A DNA stretch of 64,000 nucleotides from Acidilobaceae archaeon (lineage in GTDB: Archaea > Thermoproteota > Thermoprotei_A > Sulfolobales > Acidilobaceae): contig JAOAKH010000004.1 of NCBI GenBank assembly GCA_026413755.1, positions 25,859 to 89,858 on the forward strand, in the 5' to 3' direction. A program made the translations under genes and the position numbers. The notes below the pieces were generated by a model. The model made no database searches, was not told where the DNA came from, and worked only from the letters and a program-made list of their open reading frames with translations. Shown in pieces: positions 18,966 through 26,835 of the stretch (positions are counted from its first letter, which is position 1; each line of letters begins with the position of its first letter).

Positions 18966-19442
18966 GTGAGAGACGGCCAGATGCGCAGAACGGCCTTCAG
19001 GTACTTAAAGACAATCTTCGCCTTGGGAGGCTACTCAGGGAGCGGGCACTTTGTAAAAATGTCTGAGCTATCTAAGACCCTCGGCCTCTCCCTGCCCACG
19101 GTGAGCATAATGACCAGGAGGCTGGAGAGTAGGGGGCTCGTGGTGGTGGAGACAGGTAAGGGAGTTGTCCTCACGCAGAAAGGAGTAGAGTTCCTGGCAG
19201 AGAACTGCTGGAAGAGGGCCGTGATCGAAGCGACCATGAGGTACTTAGAGATCCCGCAGGCCGAGATAGAGGAGGCCTCCGAGGCTATGTGTTTCAACCT
19301 TAGCCCGCAAGCAGTAATGAAGCTCCTAAAGTGCGCTAGCGGTGCTCCTGGCTGTCTCATGGAATATATGAACTTGGTAGAGAGGAGGGAGGAGAAAGAG
19401 CTCATAAAATGGCTAGTGGAGTGCTGCAGGCTCGGGAAGTAA
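18966..19442 (+). CDS. DtxR/MntR-type metal-dependent transcription regulator
   Basis: About 158 residues. A winged helix (KMSELSKTLGLSLPTVSIMTRRLESRGLV, then the wing VVVETGKGVVLTQKG) is followed by a helical dimerisation segment (AENCWKRAVIEATMRYLEIPQAEIEEASEAM) with Cys, Glu and His-poor metal-ligand candidates, as in DtxR-type iron or manganese sensors. The start is either GTG 18966 or ATG 18981. A TATA-like box (18925-18938) sits 28-40 bp upstream of the GTG, which suits a leaderless message. Its 3' end touches the convergent ESCRT-III gene. Confidence 0.75.
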   Translation: MRDGQMRRTAFRYLKTIFALGGYSGSGHFVKMSELSKTLGLSLPTVSIMTRRLESRGLVVVETGKGVVLTQKGVEFLAENCWKRAVIEATMRYLEIPQAEIEEASEAMCFNLSPQAVMKLLKCASGAPGCLMEYMNLVERREEKELIKWLVECCRLGK

Positions 19443-20120
19443 TTACTTATGATTGTCTGAGGCAGAGACCTTGCCCGCAGGGACCTTCTCGAAGCTGGGG
19501 AGCTCCGGGAAGGCCTCCTTCAGCCTCTGCTCTGCCACTATGCTTGCGTCCCTCAGTATCCTCTGAGCCTCCTCAGTCACGTAGGAGGACTCTAGCGCTA
19601 TGGGCGCTTGGGCGGTCACGCTGGTCATGGCTACCTGCAGGTTCTCGTCCACCTCCACTAGCTCTGCGAAGACGTCGGGCATCATGGTCTTTATGTGCCC
19701 TATGGCCTGCCTCAGGGCCACGATAGCGGGGGCCAGGTTTGCCTGCACGTCCCCGAATATGACGGCAGTCTCTAGCCTCAGCCTCACCCTCTCTAGGGTG
19801 TACTTCACCGTCAGTATGGTCCTAGCCATCTTCCTGACTTCCGCCACCTCGTTTGCGTACATGGCCGCCTTGCTCTTGTCGCCCTCCACCAGCGCGCTCA
19901 CTGTCTTCTCGAACAGCATCTTGTCGTAAGACTGCAGCCTGGAGAGGCTGTAGTCTAGCTTGTTTATCTGGGAGCCTATCTTGTACAGGGCGTTAACTAT
20001 CTGCTGCTTGGCTGAGGGCGGAGGGCTCACCCACTCCCTTATTCTCCTCGCGAGCCCTGGCTCCTCCTCTGGCCCTGTCCATTTCCTAGCCCACTCCTCT
20101 GCTCTGCTCAAACGATCCAC
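19443..20120 (-). CDS. ESCRT-III family protein (CdvB paralogue without winged helix)
   Basis: The 225 residues are almost all helical and match the Snf7/ESCRT-III core: KQQIVNALYKIGSQINKLDYSLSRL (helix 1), basic helix 2 with ARTILTVKYTLERVRLRLETAV, and the acidic autoinhibitory tail. FPELPSFEKVP near the C-terminus looks like the MIM2 motif that docks on the MIT domain of CdvC. There is no CdvA-binding winged helix, so it resembles CdvB1/B2-type paralogues that act late in constriction. GTG 20120 starts 95 bp from the divergent cdvA, so the two probably share a control region. Confidence 0.88.
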   Translation of the reverse strand: MDRLSRAEEWARKWTGPEEEPGLARRIREWVSPPPSAKQQIVNALYKIGSQINKLDYSLSRLQSYDKMLFEKTVSALVEGDKSKAAMYANEVAEVRKMARTILTVKYTLERVRLRLETAVIFGDVQANLAPAIVALRQAIGHIKTMMPDVFAELVEVDENLQVAMTSVTAQAPIALESSYVTEEAQRILRDASIVAEQRLKEAFPELPSFEKVPAGKVSASDNHK

Positions 20121-20203
20121 CGTAGGATAACTGAGCCCCCCTTGCCTATTTGAGGCAGAGGGCTGTATGACGAGGATAACACCCTAAATAGGGGGTCATG
20201 GAA

Positions 20204-20215
20204 CAGCTATAGCTG
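20204..20215. promoter_or_regulatory. Perfect 12-bp palindrome abutting the cdvA start codon
   Basis: CAGCTATAGCTG is its own reverse complement and ends exactly one base before GTG 20216. The 95-bp divergent region also has CCCTAAATAGGG-like symmetry at 20182-20194, which could act as a TATA element. About fifteen 12-bp palindromes are expected by chance in 64 kb, so only the position makes this a candidate operator. Confidence 0.3.
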
Positions 20216-20911
20216 GTGTGGAAGATGAGTCTCAAAATAGACAGCGTAGCCCGCGTTGTAGGCAGCGAGGTGGAAGACGTTTACGGCAGGGTTCTAGGAG
20301 TCCTGGTGAGCGTTGTCAGCGACGTAGACGGAAACGTTAGGTACATAGAGGTCAAGGTGGTGGACAGAGGCCTAGAAGAGGTTCCCGGCGAGAGGCTGAG
20401 CTTCAGGGACGGCAAGCTGGTAGTAACACCGGAGTGGAGGTATGAGGCACAGAAGACCATAGAGGCCCTGGACAGGGCGTACAGGAGGAGGAAGGCGGTC
20501 GAGTCTTTCGGCCAGGGCGACATACCCGGCGAGATAGTGGAGGAGCTGAAGAGAAGCCTTAGCGAGGAGATAAAGAACCTGAAGGTGAGGGCCGAGGGGG
20601 TTAAGAATGCGATAAGGGAGAGGATAAACGCCATAGACGAGGAGGCAATGCACATCTCCAAGGCAATAATCTACGTCCAAACGCTCTACTTTAGCGGTGA
20701 GCTGAGCGAGAAGAACTATACGCAGAGCATTAACCACCTCAAGAAGCTCAGGGAGAAGCTCATCGAAGAGAAGAACGACGCGAAGAGAGTGCTTGAGAAG
20801 CTAGAGAAGACCATAGAGGCAGCCACGGCCCCTCTAGAGGTTAAGAAGGAGCAGCCGAAACAGGAGCAGCAGGCCCCTCAGCCCATAATGGTGAAAGTGG
20901 AAGAGGGCTGA
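20216..20911 (+). CDS. cdvA: Cell division protein CdvA
   Basis: CdvA marks the division site on the membrane and recruits CdvB. The N-terminal ~75 residues form a PRC-barrel-like beta domain (VARVVGSEVEDVYGRVLGVL, then VRYIEVKVVDRG). Residues about 80-200 are a long coiled coil, with KKLREKLIEEKNDAKRVLEKL typical. The C-terminus is a Gln/Pro linker ending in PIMVKVEEG, the short strand (E3B) that pairs with the winged helix of CdvB. GTG 20216 fits a leaderless start; ATG 20225 is an alternative. Unlike the common cdvABC order, the partners cdvB and cdvC lie 25 kb away and the neighbour is an ESCRT-III paralogue. Confidence 0.9.
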   Translation: MWKMSLKIDSVARVVGSEVEDVYGRVLGVLVSVVSDVDGNVRYIEVKVVDRGLEEVPGERLSFRDGKLVVTPEWRYEAQKTIEALDRAYRRRKAVESFGQGDIPGEIVEELKRSLSEEIKNLKVRAEGVKNAIRERINAIDEEAMHISKAIIYVQTLYFSGELSEKNYTQSINHLKKLREKLIEEKNDAKRVLEKLEKTIEAATAPLEVKKEQPKQEQQAPQPIMVKVEEG

Positions 20912-20963
20912 GGGTTCCCAAACTATAAAAGCCCTTAGGCCCCCTTTCTCGCAGGCGAGGGAG

Positions 20964-21245
20964 TTGTCGAAGGAGAAGTCCCCGAAGAAGGTAAAGAAGC
21001 AGGAGAAGGTAGAGGTGAAGCCTGAGTACGTCCAGGCGCTGCTGGAGACAAACCTCTCGCAGGAGATCATAACTAAGGCCAAAGGGGAGCTCCCGAAGGA
21101 GAAGTTCCTCACGCCGTATAGGGTGGCACAGAAGTACGGCATAAAGATCTCTGCAGCAAAGAGGCTCTTGAAGATATTAGCTGGGGAGGGAATTCTAGAG
21201 AGGGCAGGGGGCAACAGGAGGACTACAATATACTTGCCGCGATGA
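20964..21245 (+). CDS. rps25e: 30S ribosomal protein S25e
   Basis: 93 residues: a Lys-rich N-terminal tail (SKEKSPKKVKKQEK), then the winged-helix body with LTPYRVAQKYGIKISAAKRLLKIL and the wing RRTTIYLP, typical of archaeal S25e. The start is TTG 20964 with GGCGAGGGAG upstream. It follows cdvA by 52 bp in the same direction. Confidence 0.9.
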   Translation: MSKEKSPKKVKKQEKVEVKPEYVQALLETNLSQEIITKAKGELPKEKFLTPYRVAQKYGIKISAAKRLLKILAGEGILERAGGNRRTTIYLPR

Positions 21246-21302
21246 GGAGAGTCGTGCCAGAAGAGGTGGACCCGATGAAGGCCTCTGGGGTAACTGAGCG
21301 GA

Positions 21303-21653
21303 CTACCTGAGCTTTCTATTCTTGAACTCCATGAGTTTCTCAGCGACCTCCTTCGAGTCGACCCTTCTCCAAACCTCTATGTCTAGGGTCTCCCACTTCC
21401 AGGATATGGTGCCGTCCTTTATCTCGTACTCTATGCTTATCCTCACCACGTCGCCCTTGTCTACCTTCAACTCGTTAACCAGAAGCTCATATAGAAGCGT
21501 GTTGAGCTCCTTCGCTTTCTCGGCCACTTCCTTTGCGGGTACTTGGGGTATTTCTCCCTTCTTTGCCATGCTAGATATCTGTGCAAAGAGCGTCCTCCTT
21601 ACTTTATTTGCATAGCCTCCTGCAATGACAACGCCACTCCTAAGCTGCACCAT
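21303..21653 (-). CDS. DUF2258-like crenarchaeal protein, second of a tandem pair
   Basis: 116 residues from ATG 21653, whose start lies one base after the stop of the upstream paralogue (TGA-A-ATG). LRSGVVIAGGYANKVRRTLFAQ at the N-terminus and GDVVRISIEYEIKDGTISW in the middle are shared with that paralogue. The family appears to be the uncharacterised archaeal DUF2258. A longer in-frame start upstream would add only an Arg/Lys-rich segment read from inside the neighbour, so I reject it. An 80-bp stretch is identical in DNA to the paralogue. Confidence 0.75.
   Translation of the reverse strand: MVQLRSGVVIAGGYANKVRRTLFAQISSMAKKGEIPQVPAKEVAEKAKELNTLLYELLVNELKVDKGDVVRISIEYEIKDGTISWKWETLDIEVWRRVDSKEVAEKLMEFKNRKLR
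21385..21464 (-). repeat. 80-bp direct repeat, copy 1
   Basis: This tract is base-for-base identical to 21779-21858, while flanking parts of the two paralogous genes have diverged. It encodes VDKGDVVRIS through SWKWETL. It looks like a recent gene-conversion tract. Confidence 0.85.
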
Positions 21654-21654
21654 T

Positions 21655-22038
21655 TCAGGCGCCCTCCTCCCCCTCCTCCACGGCTTTTTCTTCCTCCTCC
21701 TGCGGCTTTGCGACCATCTTTTCTCCCGTGCTCGCATACACTCTTATTGGGAGGCACTTAGGCCAGATCTCTATTGTGAGGGTCTCCCACTTCCAGGATA
21801 TGGTGCCGTCCTTTATCTCGTACTCTATGCTTATCCTCACCACGTCGCCCTTGTCTACTTTCCACTCCTCCACAAGGAGGTGGTAGAGGTTCTTGTTTAG
21901 CTCTACAATGCTTTTGACAGCCTCCTCTTTCTTCAGTTCCCCCTTCTTCACATGCTCTCTGACCTGAGCGAAGAACGCCCTTTTCAGCTTCTCTGCATAT
22001 CCCCCAGCCAGCACAACTCCGCTCCTGAGCACCGGCAC
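21655..22038 (-). CDS. DUF2258-like crenarchaeal protein, first of a tandem pair
   Basis: 127 residues from GTG 22038. It shares LRSGVVLAGGYAEKLKRAFFAQ and GDVVRISIEYEIKDGTISW with its downstream paralogue but has a different acidic tail (EEEEKAVEEGEEGA). The fold is probably beta with two helices, and the function is unknown. The pair is transcribed as one unit with 1-nt spacing. Confidence 0.75.
   Translation of the reverse strand: MPVLRSGVVLAGGYAEKLKRAFFAQVREHVKKGELKKEEAVKSIVELNKNLYHLLVEEWKVDKGDVVRISIEYEIKDGTISWKWETLTIEIWPKCLPIRVYASTGEKMVAKPQEEEEKAVEEGEEGA
21779..21858 (-). repeat. 80-bp direct repeat, copy 2
   Basis: Identical to 21385-21464; see that entry. The match ends abruptly on both sides, where codons and amino acids differ. 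Confidence 0.85.
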
Positions 22039-22075
22039 GCTCTCACCCTCCTCTGACTCAATATTAGTGTAGAGA

Positions 22076-22906
22076 TTATAGCTCTTCTCTCTCCCTGATC
22101 CTAACTATCCTCTGGGGCACTGCTAGCTTTATGCCCTCCCTGTTCAGCTCCTCCCTTATCTTTGTCAACAGCGTGGTCCATACGTCAAAGTACAAGTTTG
22201 CCGTGGTCCACGCCCAGACGGTAACCACTATGCCGTCGAGGGTGACCTGAGGAGAGAATATGAGTGGTGCCGGCTCCGCCAGGACGAGGGGGTCCTGGTC
22301 CAGGACCCTCTTTATGATCCCAATGGCCTTCGTCACGTCGGTCCCATGGGCTAGGGTTATCTGGTACTCCACCCTCCTGGCCTTTATGTTAGCCAAATTT
22401 ATGATGTTGCTTCGAAAGACCTCCTCGTTTGAAACTCTCAGGAGCCTACCGTCGAAGAGCCTTATCCTCGTGCTGAAGATAGTTATGTCCTCTACTATAC
22501 CAAAGTTATTCCCTATAGCTATGGCGTCCCCCACCTTGAACGGCCTATCGAAGTAGAGGAATATCCCAGAGAGCAGGTTTGAGACCACTGTTTGAGCGGC
22601 GAAGCCAAGGGCGAGGCCAGCTACGCCCCCAGCAACCAGGAGGACGGATAGGTCCACGCCGAGGTGGCTGAGAGCCAAGAGAAACCCTAGAACTACTATG
22701 GAGAGGAAGACCAGCCTGGAAAGGGGCATAGCTATTTCTGCGGGCAGCCTAGCTATGGCCCAGAGCCTTATGTATCTACTCAAAAGGTACCCTACGATGA
22801 GGGAGAAGGACATGATGAAGAGGGCATTGAAGAGCCTATCTATCCCATAGGCCTCCAGGAGTCCCAAAGCCCTGGCTATCAGCCCCTCTACCACTAGTAC
22901 CCCCAC
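22076..22906 (-). CDS. MscS-family mechanosensitive channel
   Basis: 276 residues with three predicted N-terminal membrane helices. The third is the Gly/Ala-rich pore helix GGVAGLALGFAAQTVVSNLLSG, followed by IFLYFDRPFKVGDAI, the MscS signature. The cytoplasmic beta domain (VSNEEVFRSNIINL) follows. It should release solutes on osmotic downshock. The start GTG 22906 lies inside the end of the upstream DUF432-like gene (13-bp overlap), so the two are coupled. Confidence 0.9.
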   Translation of the reverse strand: MGVLVVEGLIARALGLLEAYGIDRLFNALFIMSFSLIVGYLLSRYIRLWAIARLPAEIAMPLSRLVFLSIVVLGFLLALSHLGVDLSVLLVAGGVAGLALGFAAQTVVSNLLSGIFLYFDRPFKVGDAIAIGNNFGIVEDITIFSTRIRLFDGRLLRVSNEEVFRSNIINLANIKARRVEYQITLAHGTDVTKAIGIIKRVLDQDPLVLAEPAPLIFSPQVTLDGIVVTVWAWTTANLYFDVWTTLLTKIREELNREGIKLAVPQRIVRIREREEL

Positions 22907-23643
22907 ACCATCCTGAACTTGACCAGCTCCTTTAGCCCTATGAAGTCCCTCCCCAGCTCCACTATGTCCACGCTCCGCCTCAGGAGCTCCGGCGACCTCT
23001 CAAAGTCCGCGCTGGGAGGCTCAGCGGTAACCCTGCTTATTTCTGCCACGGTCTCCGACTCTATGTTCATAGCAATGGGCGCTGCATATGAAACCCAAGT
23101 GCCGGGCTTGTAGAACACCGTTAGCTCCTGCAAGGGTATCACCACGTTCCTAACTATGACCACCCTTTCCGTGCGGTTGTTTATGTATATCGATATGGGC
23201 GCCAGGTGTGGCTTGAACTCTAAGAAGTTACCGGCGTGGAAAAACCTGCAGATATAGCCGTTAGTCGGCACGCCGTATAGAGCCATTTTGGGCGTCATCT
23301 CTCTGCTCACAAAAGAGTCCACTACTCTCAGATCTTCCCCACTCCTCTGAGCCACCACAGCGTAGTCCACGGGCACGAAGGTCTTATGCACGAAGCTGCC
23401 ACCGGCCCTCACCGTTATGGGTGGATCTAGCCTCAAGTACACGCACTCTACCAAGTCCTTCCTTGGGTTCAGGAAGGGCTCCACGGGAACTAGGTATATG
23501 GATAGCAGGGGGTCCAGGGATGCCTTGAAGACCTCCTTCTCCCCCTCTAGCCTAGAGTAGAAGACCACGTCCTCCTCTACCCTTCTCACTCTCAGCACGT
23601 ATCCTCCTGCTTCCAGTTCTTCGAAGGGGACCCCGAAGACCAT
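22894..23643 (-). CDS. DUF432-like archaeal protein coupled to the MscS channel
   Basis: 249 residues, mostly beta-strands (VECVYLRLDPPITVRAGGSFV, APISIYINNRTERVVIVRNV). No signal peptide or membrane span is clear. The composition and the pairing with MscS fit DUF432, a family of unknown function. I assign the family from memory of its pattern, so it is tentative. The ATG start at 23643 is 68 bp from the divergent zinc-finger gene. Confidence 0.6.
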   Translation of the reverse strand: MVFGVPFEELEAGGYVLRVRRVEEDVVFYSRLEGEKEVFKASLDPLLSIYLVPVEPFLNPRKDLVECVYLRLDPPITVRAGGSFVHKTFVPVDYAVVAQRSGEDLRVVDSFVSREMTPKMALYGVPTNGYICRFFHAGNFLEFKPHLAPISIYINNRTERVVIVRNVVIPLQELTVFYKPGTWVSYAAPIAMNIESETVAEISRVTAEPPSADFERSPELLRRSVDIVELGRDFIGLKELVKFRMVWGY

Positions 23644-23711
23644 TCCTCTCCGCCGTCATATCTATAGCCCTAAGACTTAAGCTTTGAAGTCTCCTGACCG
23701 AGGGGAGCAGC

Positions 23712-24023
23712 TTGACGACTGCGACCTCCCATTTAGCTAGGCTCTCTCCCCGTGCCTCCTGCGCCTCTTGTTGGAACTGGTTACCTCACGTCCACTACCC
23801 AATAGTAGGCTATTGCACCCTCTGGGCAGAGGCCACTTTTGACGACTATTATTGTCCTGGCTACGTATTGCTTGAGATAAAGACGGAGAGGCTGTACTGG
23901 TGTTCTACATGTAGAATTAAGCTGACGAGGGAGGAGGCAGCCCTTCACTGGAGCCACGGACACAGGATATTTAGGTCTGCATATGTGGAACCTGACGTAA
24001 AGGAGGAGATATACGAGGGATAA
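23712..24023 (+). CDS. Small Cys/His-rich protein, probable zinc finger
   Basis: 103 residues from TTG 23712, with GAGGGGAG upstream. CASC and a later CxxC-HxxxH cluster (WCSTCRIKLTREEAALHWSHGH) are likely zinc ligands. No family is recognised. It stops 3 bp before the 2-oxoacid oxidoreductase gene and probably shares its message. Confidence 0.6.
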   Translation: MTTATSHLARLSPRASCASCWNWLPHVHYPIVGYCTLWAEATFDDYYCPGYVLLEIKTERLYWCSTCRIKLTREEAALHWSHGHRIFRSAYVEPDVKEEIYEG

Positions 24024-24026
24024 ATA

Positions 24027-25925
24027 GTGACGGACGTTAGCCTAATCATAGGGGGCCCGCAGGGGGGCGGCATAGAGTCCGCAGGTCAGGTGGTAATAAG
24101 AGCCCTTGTCGCGAAAGGCTTCAACGTAATAGGGACAAGGGAGTACCATAGCAATATTATGGGGGCCCATAGCTACTTCCACCTTAGGTTCACAGACAAA
24201 CCCGCCAGAGCCCTGAGGCTGCCCGTGGAGCTAGTGGTGGCGCTCGATGCGGAGAGCGCCCTAACGCATGTCTGGGACGTCTCGGGGAAAGGGTTCTTCG
24301 TCTACGACGCCGACTCAAAAGATCAGGACGCAGGCCGCATAGCCTCCATGGAGTTATCCCTGAAGAAGAGGCTGAAAGAGACTTTGGGCCCAAAGGGAGG
24401 GGCCACCGTGGGGAACGCCGTTAGGTTAGTGGAGGAGAGGGGAGCCACGCCCATAGGCCTCCCGCTCAAGGCCTTGCTGAAGAAGGTCTCAGATGAGACT
24501 GCCTCGCCGCTGGCAGCCATTGCGAAGACCATAAACGTGATGGGCCTGGCAGCAGGGCTATACCTTCTCGGCATCGAGTACAATTACATAGCCAAGGGCA
24601 TAGAGCTCCAGTTCGGAGGCAGGCCTAAGGTCCTGAAGCCAAACCTGGTAGCCGCAAAGGTCGCCGTCGATTACGTCGAGGCGAACTACGGGAAGCAGAG
24701 GGCTCTACCTGACGGCCCACATAAGGGTAGGAGGAGAATGCTGGCCAGCGGCAACGACATAGTGGCTATGGGCAAAGTGGTAGGAGGGCTCACCTTCCAG
24801 ACGTTCTACCCCATAACCCCCTCTTCCGACGAGGCATTCTACGTAGAAGAGAACATGTATGTAGACGTGAACGGTTCTAAGGCCTCTATAGTTGTCCTGC
24901 AGGCAGAGGACGAGCTGGCCGCCGTCAACATGATCTTAGGGGCTGCGGCGGCGGGCGCAAGGGCTTCTACCTCTACCAGCGGCCCTGGCTTCAGCCTTAT
25001 GAACGAGGCCATAAGCATGGCAGTCATGGCAGAGATCCCCATCGTGATCTCCCTCTGGATGAGAGCTGGGCCGAGCACCGGCATAGCGACTAGGCAAGGC
25101 CAGCAGGACCTCCTACATGCTATATTCGCAGGTCATGGGGATACCCCTAAGATAGTTGTTGCCTCCGGGGACCACAGAGAGGCCTTCTACGACGCCATAA
25201 AGACGCTCAACTGGGCAGAGGAGTTCCAGACGCCGGTCATACATCTCTTAGACAAGTACCTAGCTGCAACGATAACGGTATTGGACGAGTGGGAGCTCGA
25301 CGTGAGCAAGTTGGAAATCAAGAGGGGGAAGAGGGAGGAAGCTCCTGGAAACGATTACAAGAGGTATGAGATAACGGAGGACGGCATAAGCCCCATGGCC
25401 CCCCTGGGCAAGGTGCCAATGCTGGTGAGCAGCCTGGAGCACGACGAGTACGGCATGGTAACGGAGGACCCGGTAGATAGGGAGGAGATGGTCATGAAGA
25501 GGCTGAGGAAGTGGAGGACAATAGCCAACAGTATACCAGAAGAGGAGAAGCTGGTATTGCACGGCGACCCCGATGCGAGGGTAACTTTGATCTCCTTTGG
25601 CTCCACGAAGCAGGCAATTCTGAGCGCCATGGAGGACTTGGCTGCTAGTGGCATAGACGTAAACTTCCTCCAGTTCAGGATCTTAAGTCCCTTCCCTGCA
25701 GAGACCGCCTCTAAGATCTTGGAGAGGAGCGAAAAGATCATAGGCGTGGAGGCCAACTTCCAGGATCAGCTCTCCTTCCTTCTGAGGGCCCATACAGGCA
25801 TATACGTACCTTATAGGGTGAGGAAGGTGAACGCGAGGCCCCTATACGACTCCGAGGTGGTCCATGCGGTAGAGAAGATCGTGAAAGAGGGAGCGCGGGA
25901 GGTGGTGGTGAGCAGTGGTGCGTAA
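24027..25925 (+). CDS. 2-oxoacid:ferredoxin oxidoreductase, fused gamma-alpha subunit
   Basis: The enzyme decarboxylates a 2-oxoacid with CoA and reduces ferredoxin. The 632 residues hold the gamma domain first (GGPQGGGIESAGQVV, REYHSNIMGAHS), then the alpha domain with the YPITPSSDE motif near residue 260 and GPGFSLMNEAISMA. The order gamma then alpha in one chain is the crenarchaeal two-subunit type, known to accept pyruvate and 2-oxoglutarate. The start is GTG 24027. It overlaps the beta gene by 11 bp. Confidence 0.93.
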   Translation: MTDVSLIIGGPQGGGIESAGQVVIRALVAKGFNVIGTREYHSNIMGAHSYFHLRFTDKPARALRLPVELVVALDAESALTHVWDVSGKGFFVYDADSKDQDAGRIASMELSLKKRLKETLGPKGGATVGNAVRLVEERGATPIGLPLKALLKKVSDETASPLAAIAKTINVMGLAAGLYLLGIEYNYIAKGIELQFGGRPKVLKPNLVAAKVAVDYVEANYGKQRALPDGPHKGRRRMLASGNDIVAMGKVVGGLTFQTFYPITPSSDEAFYVEENMYVDVNGSKASIVVLQAEDELAAVNMILGAAAAGARASTSTSGPGFSLMNEAISMAVMAEIPIVISLWMRAGPSTGIATRQGQQDLLHAIFAGHGDTPKIVVASGDHREAFYDAIKTLNWAEEFQTPVIHLLDKYLAATITVLDEWELDVSKLEIKRGKREEAPGNDYKRYEITEDGISPMAPLGKVPMLVSSLEHDEYGMVTEDPVDREEMVMKRLRKWRTIANSIPEEEKLVLHGDPDARVTLISFGSTKQAILSAMEDLAASGIDVNFLQFRILSPFPAETASKILERSEKIIGVEANFQDQLSFLLRAHTGIYVPYRVRKVNARPLYDSEVVHAVEKIVKEGAREVVVSSGA

Positions 25926-26835
25926 GTGGATCGACTACAAGACCGAGGCCTGGGTGCAGTGGTGCCCCGGCTGCGGGGACTTCGGCATACTTAATGCAAT
26001 CTACAGGGCGCTGGCTGAGCTAGACATAGATCCCAGTAAACTCGTGATCGTGGGGGGCATAGGCTGCTCTTCCAGATCTGTTTACTACATAAAGGCTAAC
26101 GCAATCCACACTATACACGGAAGGGCTATACCCGTTGCCTCCGGCGTTAAGCTGGCTAACCCCGAGCTCACCGTCGTGGTAACAGGCGGCGACGGGGACC
26201 TCTTGGGCATAGGCGGCGGTCACTTCGTGGCCCTCGGGAGGAGAAACATAGATATGACTGTGGTAGTGTATGACAACGGAGTTTACGGCCTCACTAAGGG
26301 ACAGGCAGGCCCCACGCTGCCCGTCTGGCTGAAGACGAAGGCCCTCCCGCACCCAAACATCCAGGGCAGCGTGAACCCCCTGCTCCTAGCCTTTGCGGCC
26401 GGCTATACCTTCATAGCGAGGGGCTACGCGTTCCACCTCAACCAGCTAAAGGACCTCATAAAGGCAGCCATACAGCACAGGGGCGCCGCAGTTGTGGACG
26501 TGCTCCAGCCCTGCCCGACCTATAATGACATCATGACCAACGAGTGGTACGAGAAGAGGATCTACTACTTGAGCGAGGACTCCTCCTGGGACCCTGTGGT
26601 CAGGAGCCCCCAAGAGCTCAAGGAGAAGGCGCCTAAAATATTGGAGAAAATGATGGAGTTCGAGGACAGGATACCTCTCGGGATCTTCTACCAGAACACC
26701 TACATGGAAACGCTGGAGGAGAGGCTCGAGAAACTCATGCCAGGCTACTTGTCCTCCCCGCCGGGCAGGAGGCCTGTGACGAAGCCCTTGGCGCACCCCT
26801 TCGAGCTCTTCAAGGACAAGGTGGTTCAGGTATAG
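25915..26835 (+). CDS. 2-oxoacid:ferredoxin oxidoreductase beta subunit
   Basis: 306 residues carrying the thiamine diphosphate site GGDGDLLGIGGGHF and the Fe-S ligand segment WCPGCGDFG, with a third Cys pair in GGIGCSSR and a late Cys in QPCPTYN, as in two-subunit archaeal enzymes. The GTG start at 25915 lies in the end of the alpha gene. It converges on fixB with a 10-bp overlap. Confidence 0.93.
   Translation: MVRKWIDYKTEAWVQWCPGCGDFGILNAIYRALAELDIDPSKLVIVGGIGCSSRSVYYIKANAIHTIHGRAIPVASGVKLANPELTVVVTGGDGDLLGIGGGHFVALGRRNIDMTVVVYDNGVYGLTKGQAGPTLPVWLKTKALPHPNIQGSVNPLLLAFAAGYTFIARGYAFHLNQLKDLIKAAIQHRGAAVVDVLQPCPTYNDIMTNEWYEKRIYYLSEDSSWDPVVRSPQELKEKAPKILEKMMEFEDRIPLGIFYQNTYMETLEERLEKLMPGYLSSPPGRRPVTKPLAHPFELFKDKVVQV

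Noticed and set aside
21654..21737. Arg/Lys-rich N-terminal extension of the second DUF2258-like protein
   Set aside because: It is an out-of-frame reading of the upstream paralogue's 3' end; ATG 21653 gives the conserved N-terminus.
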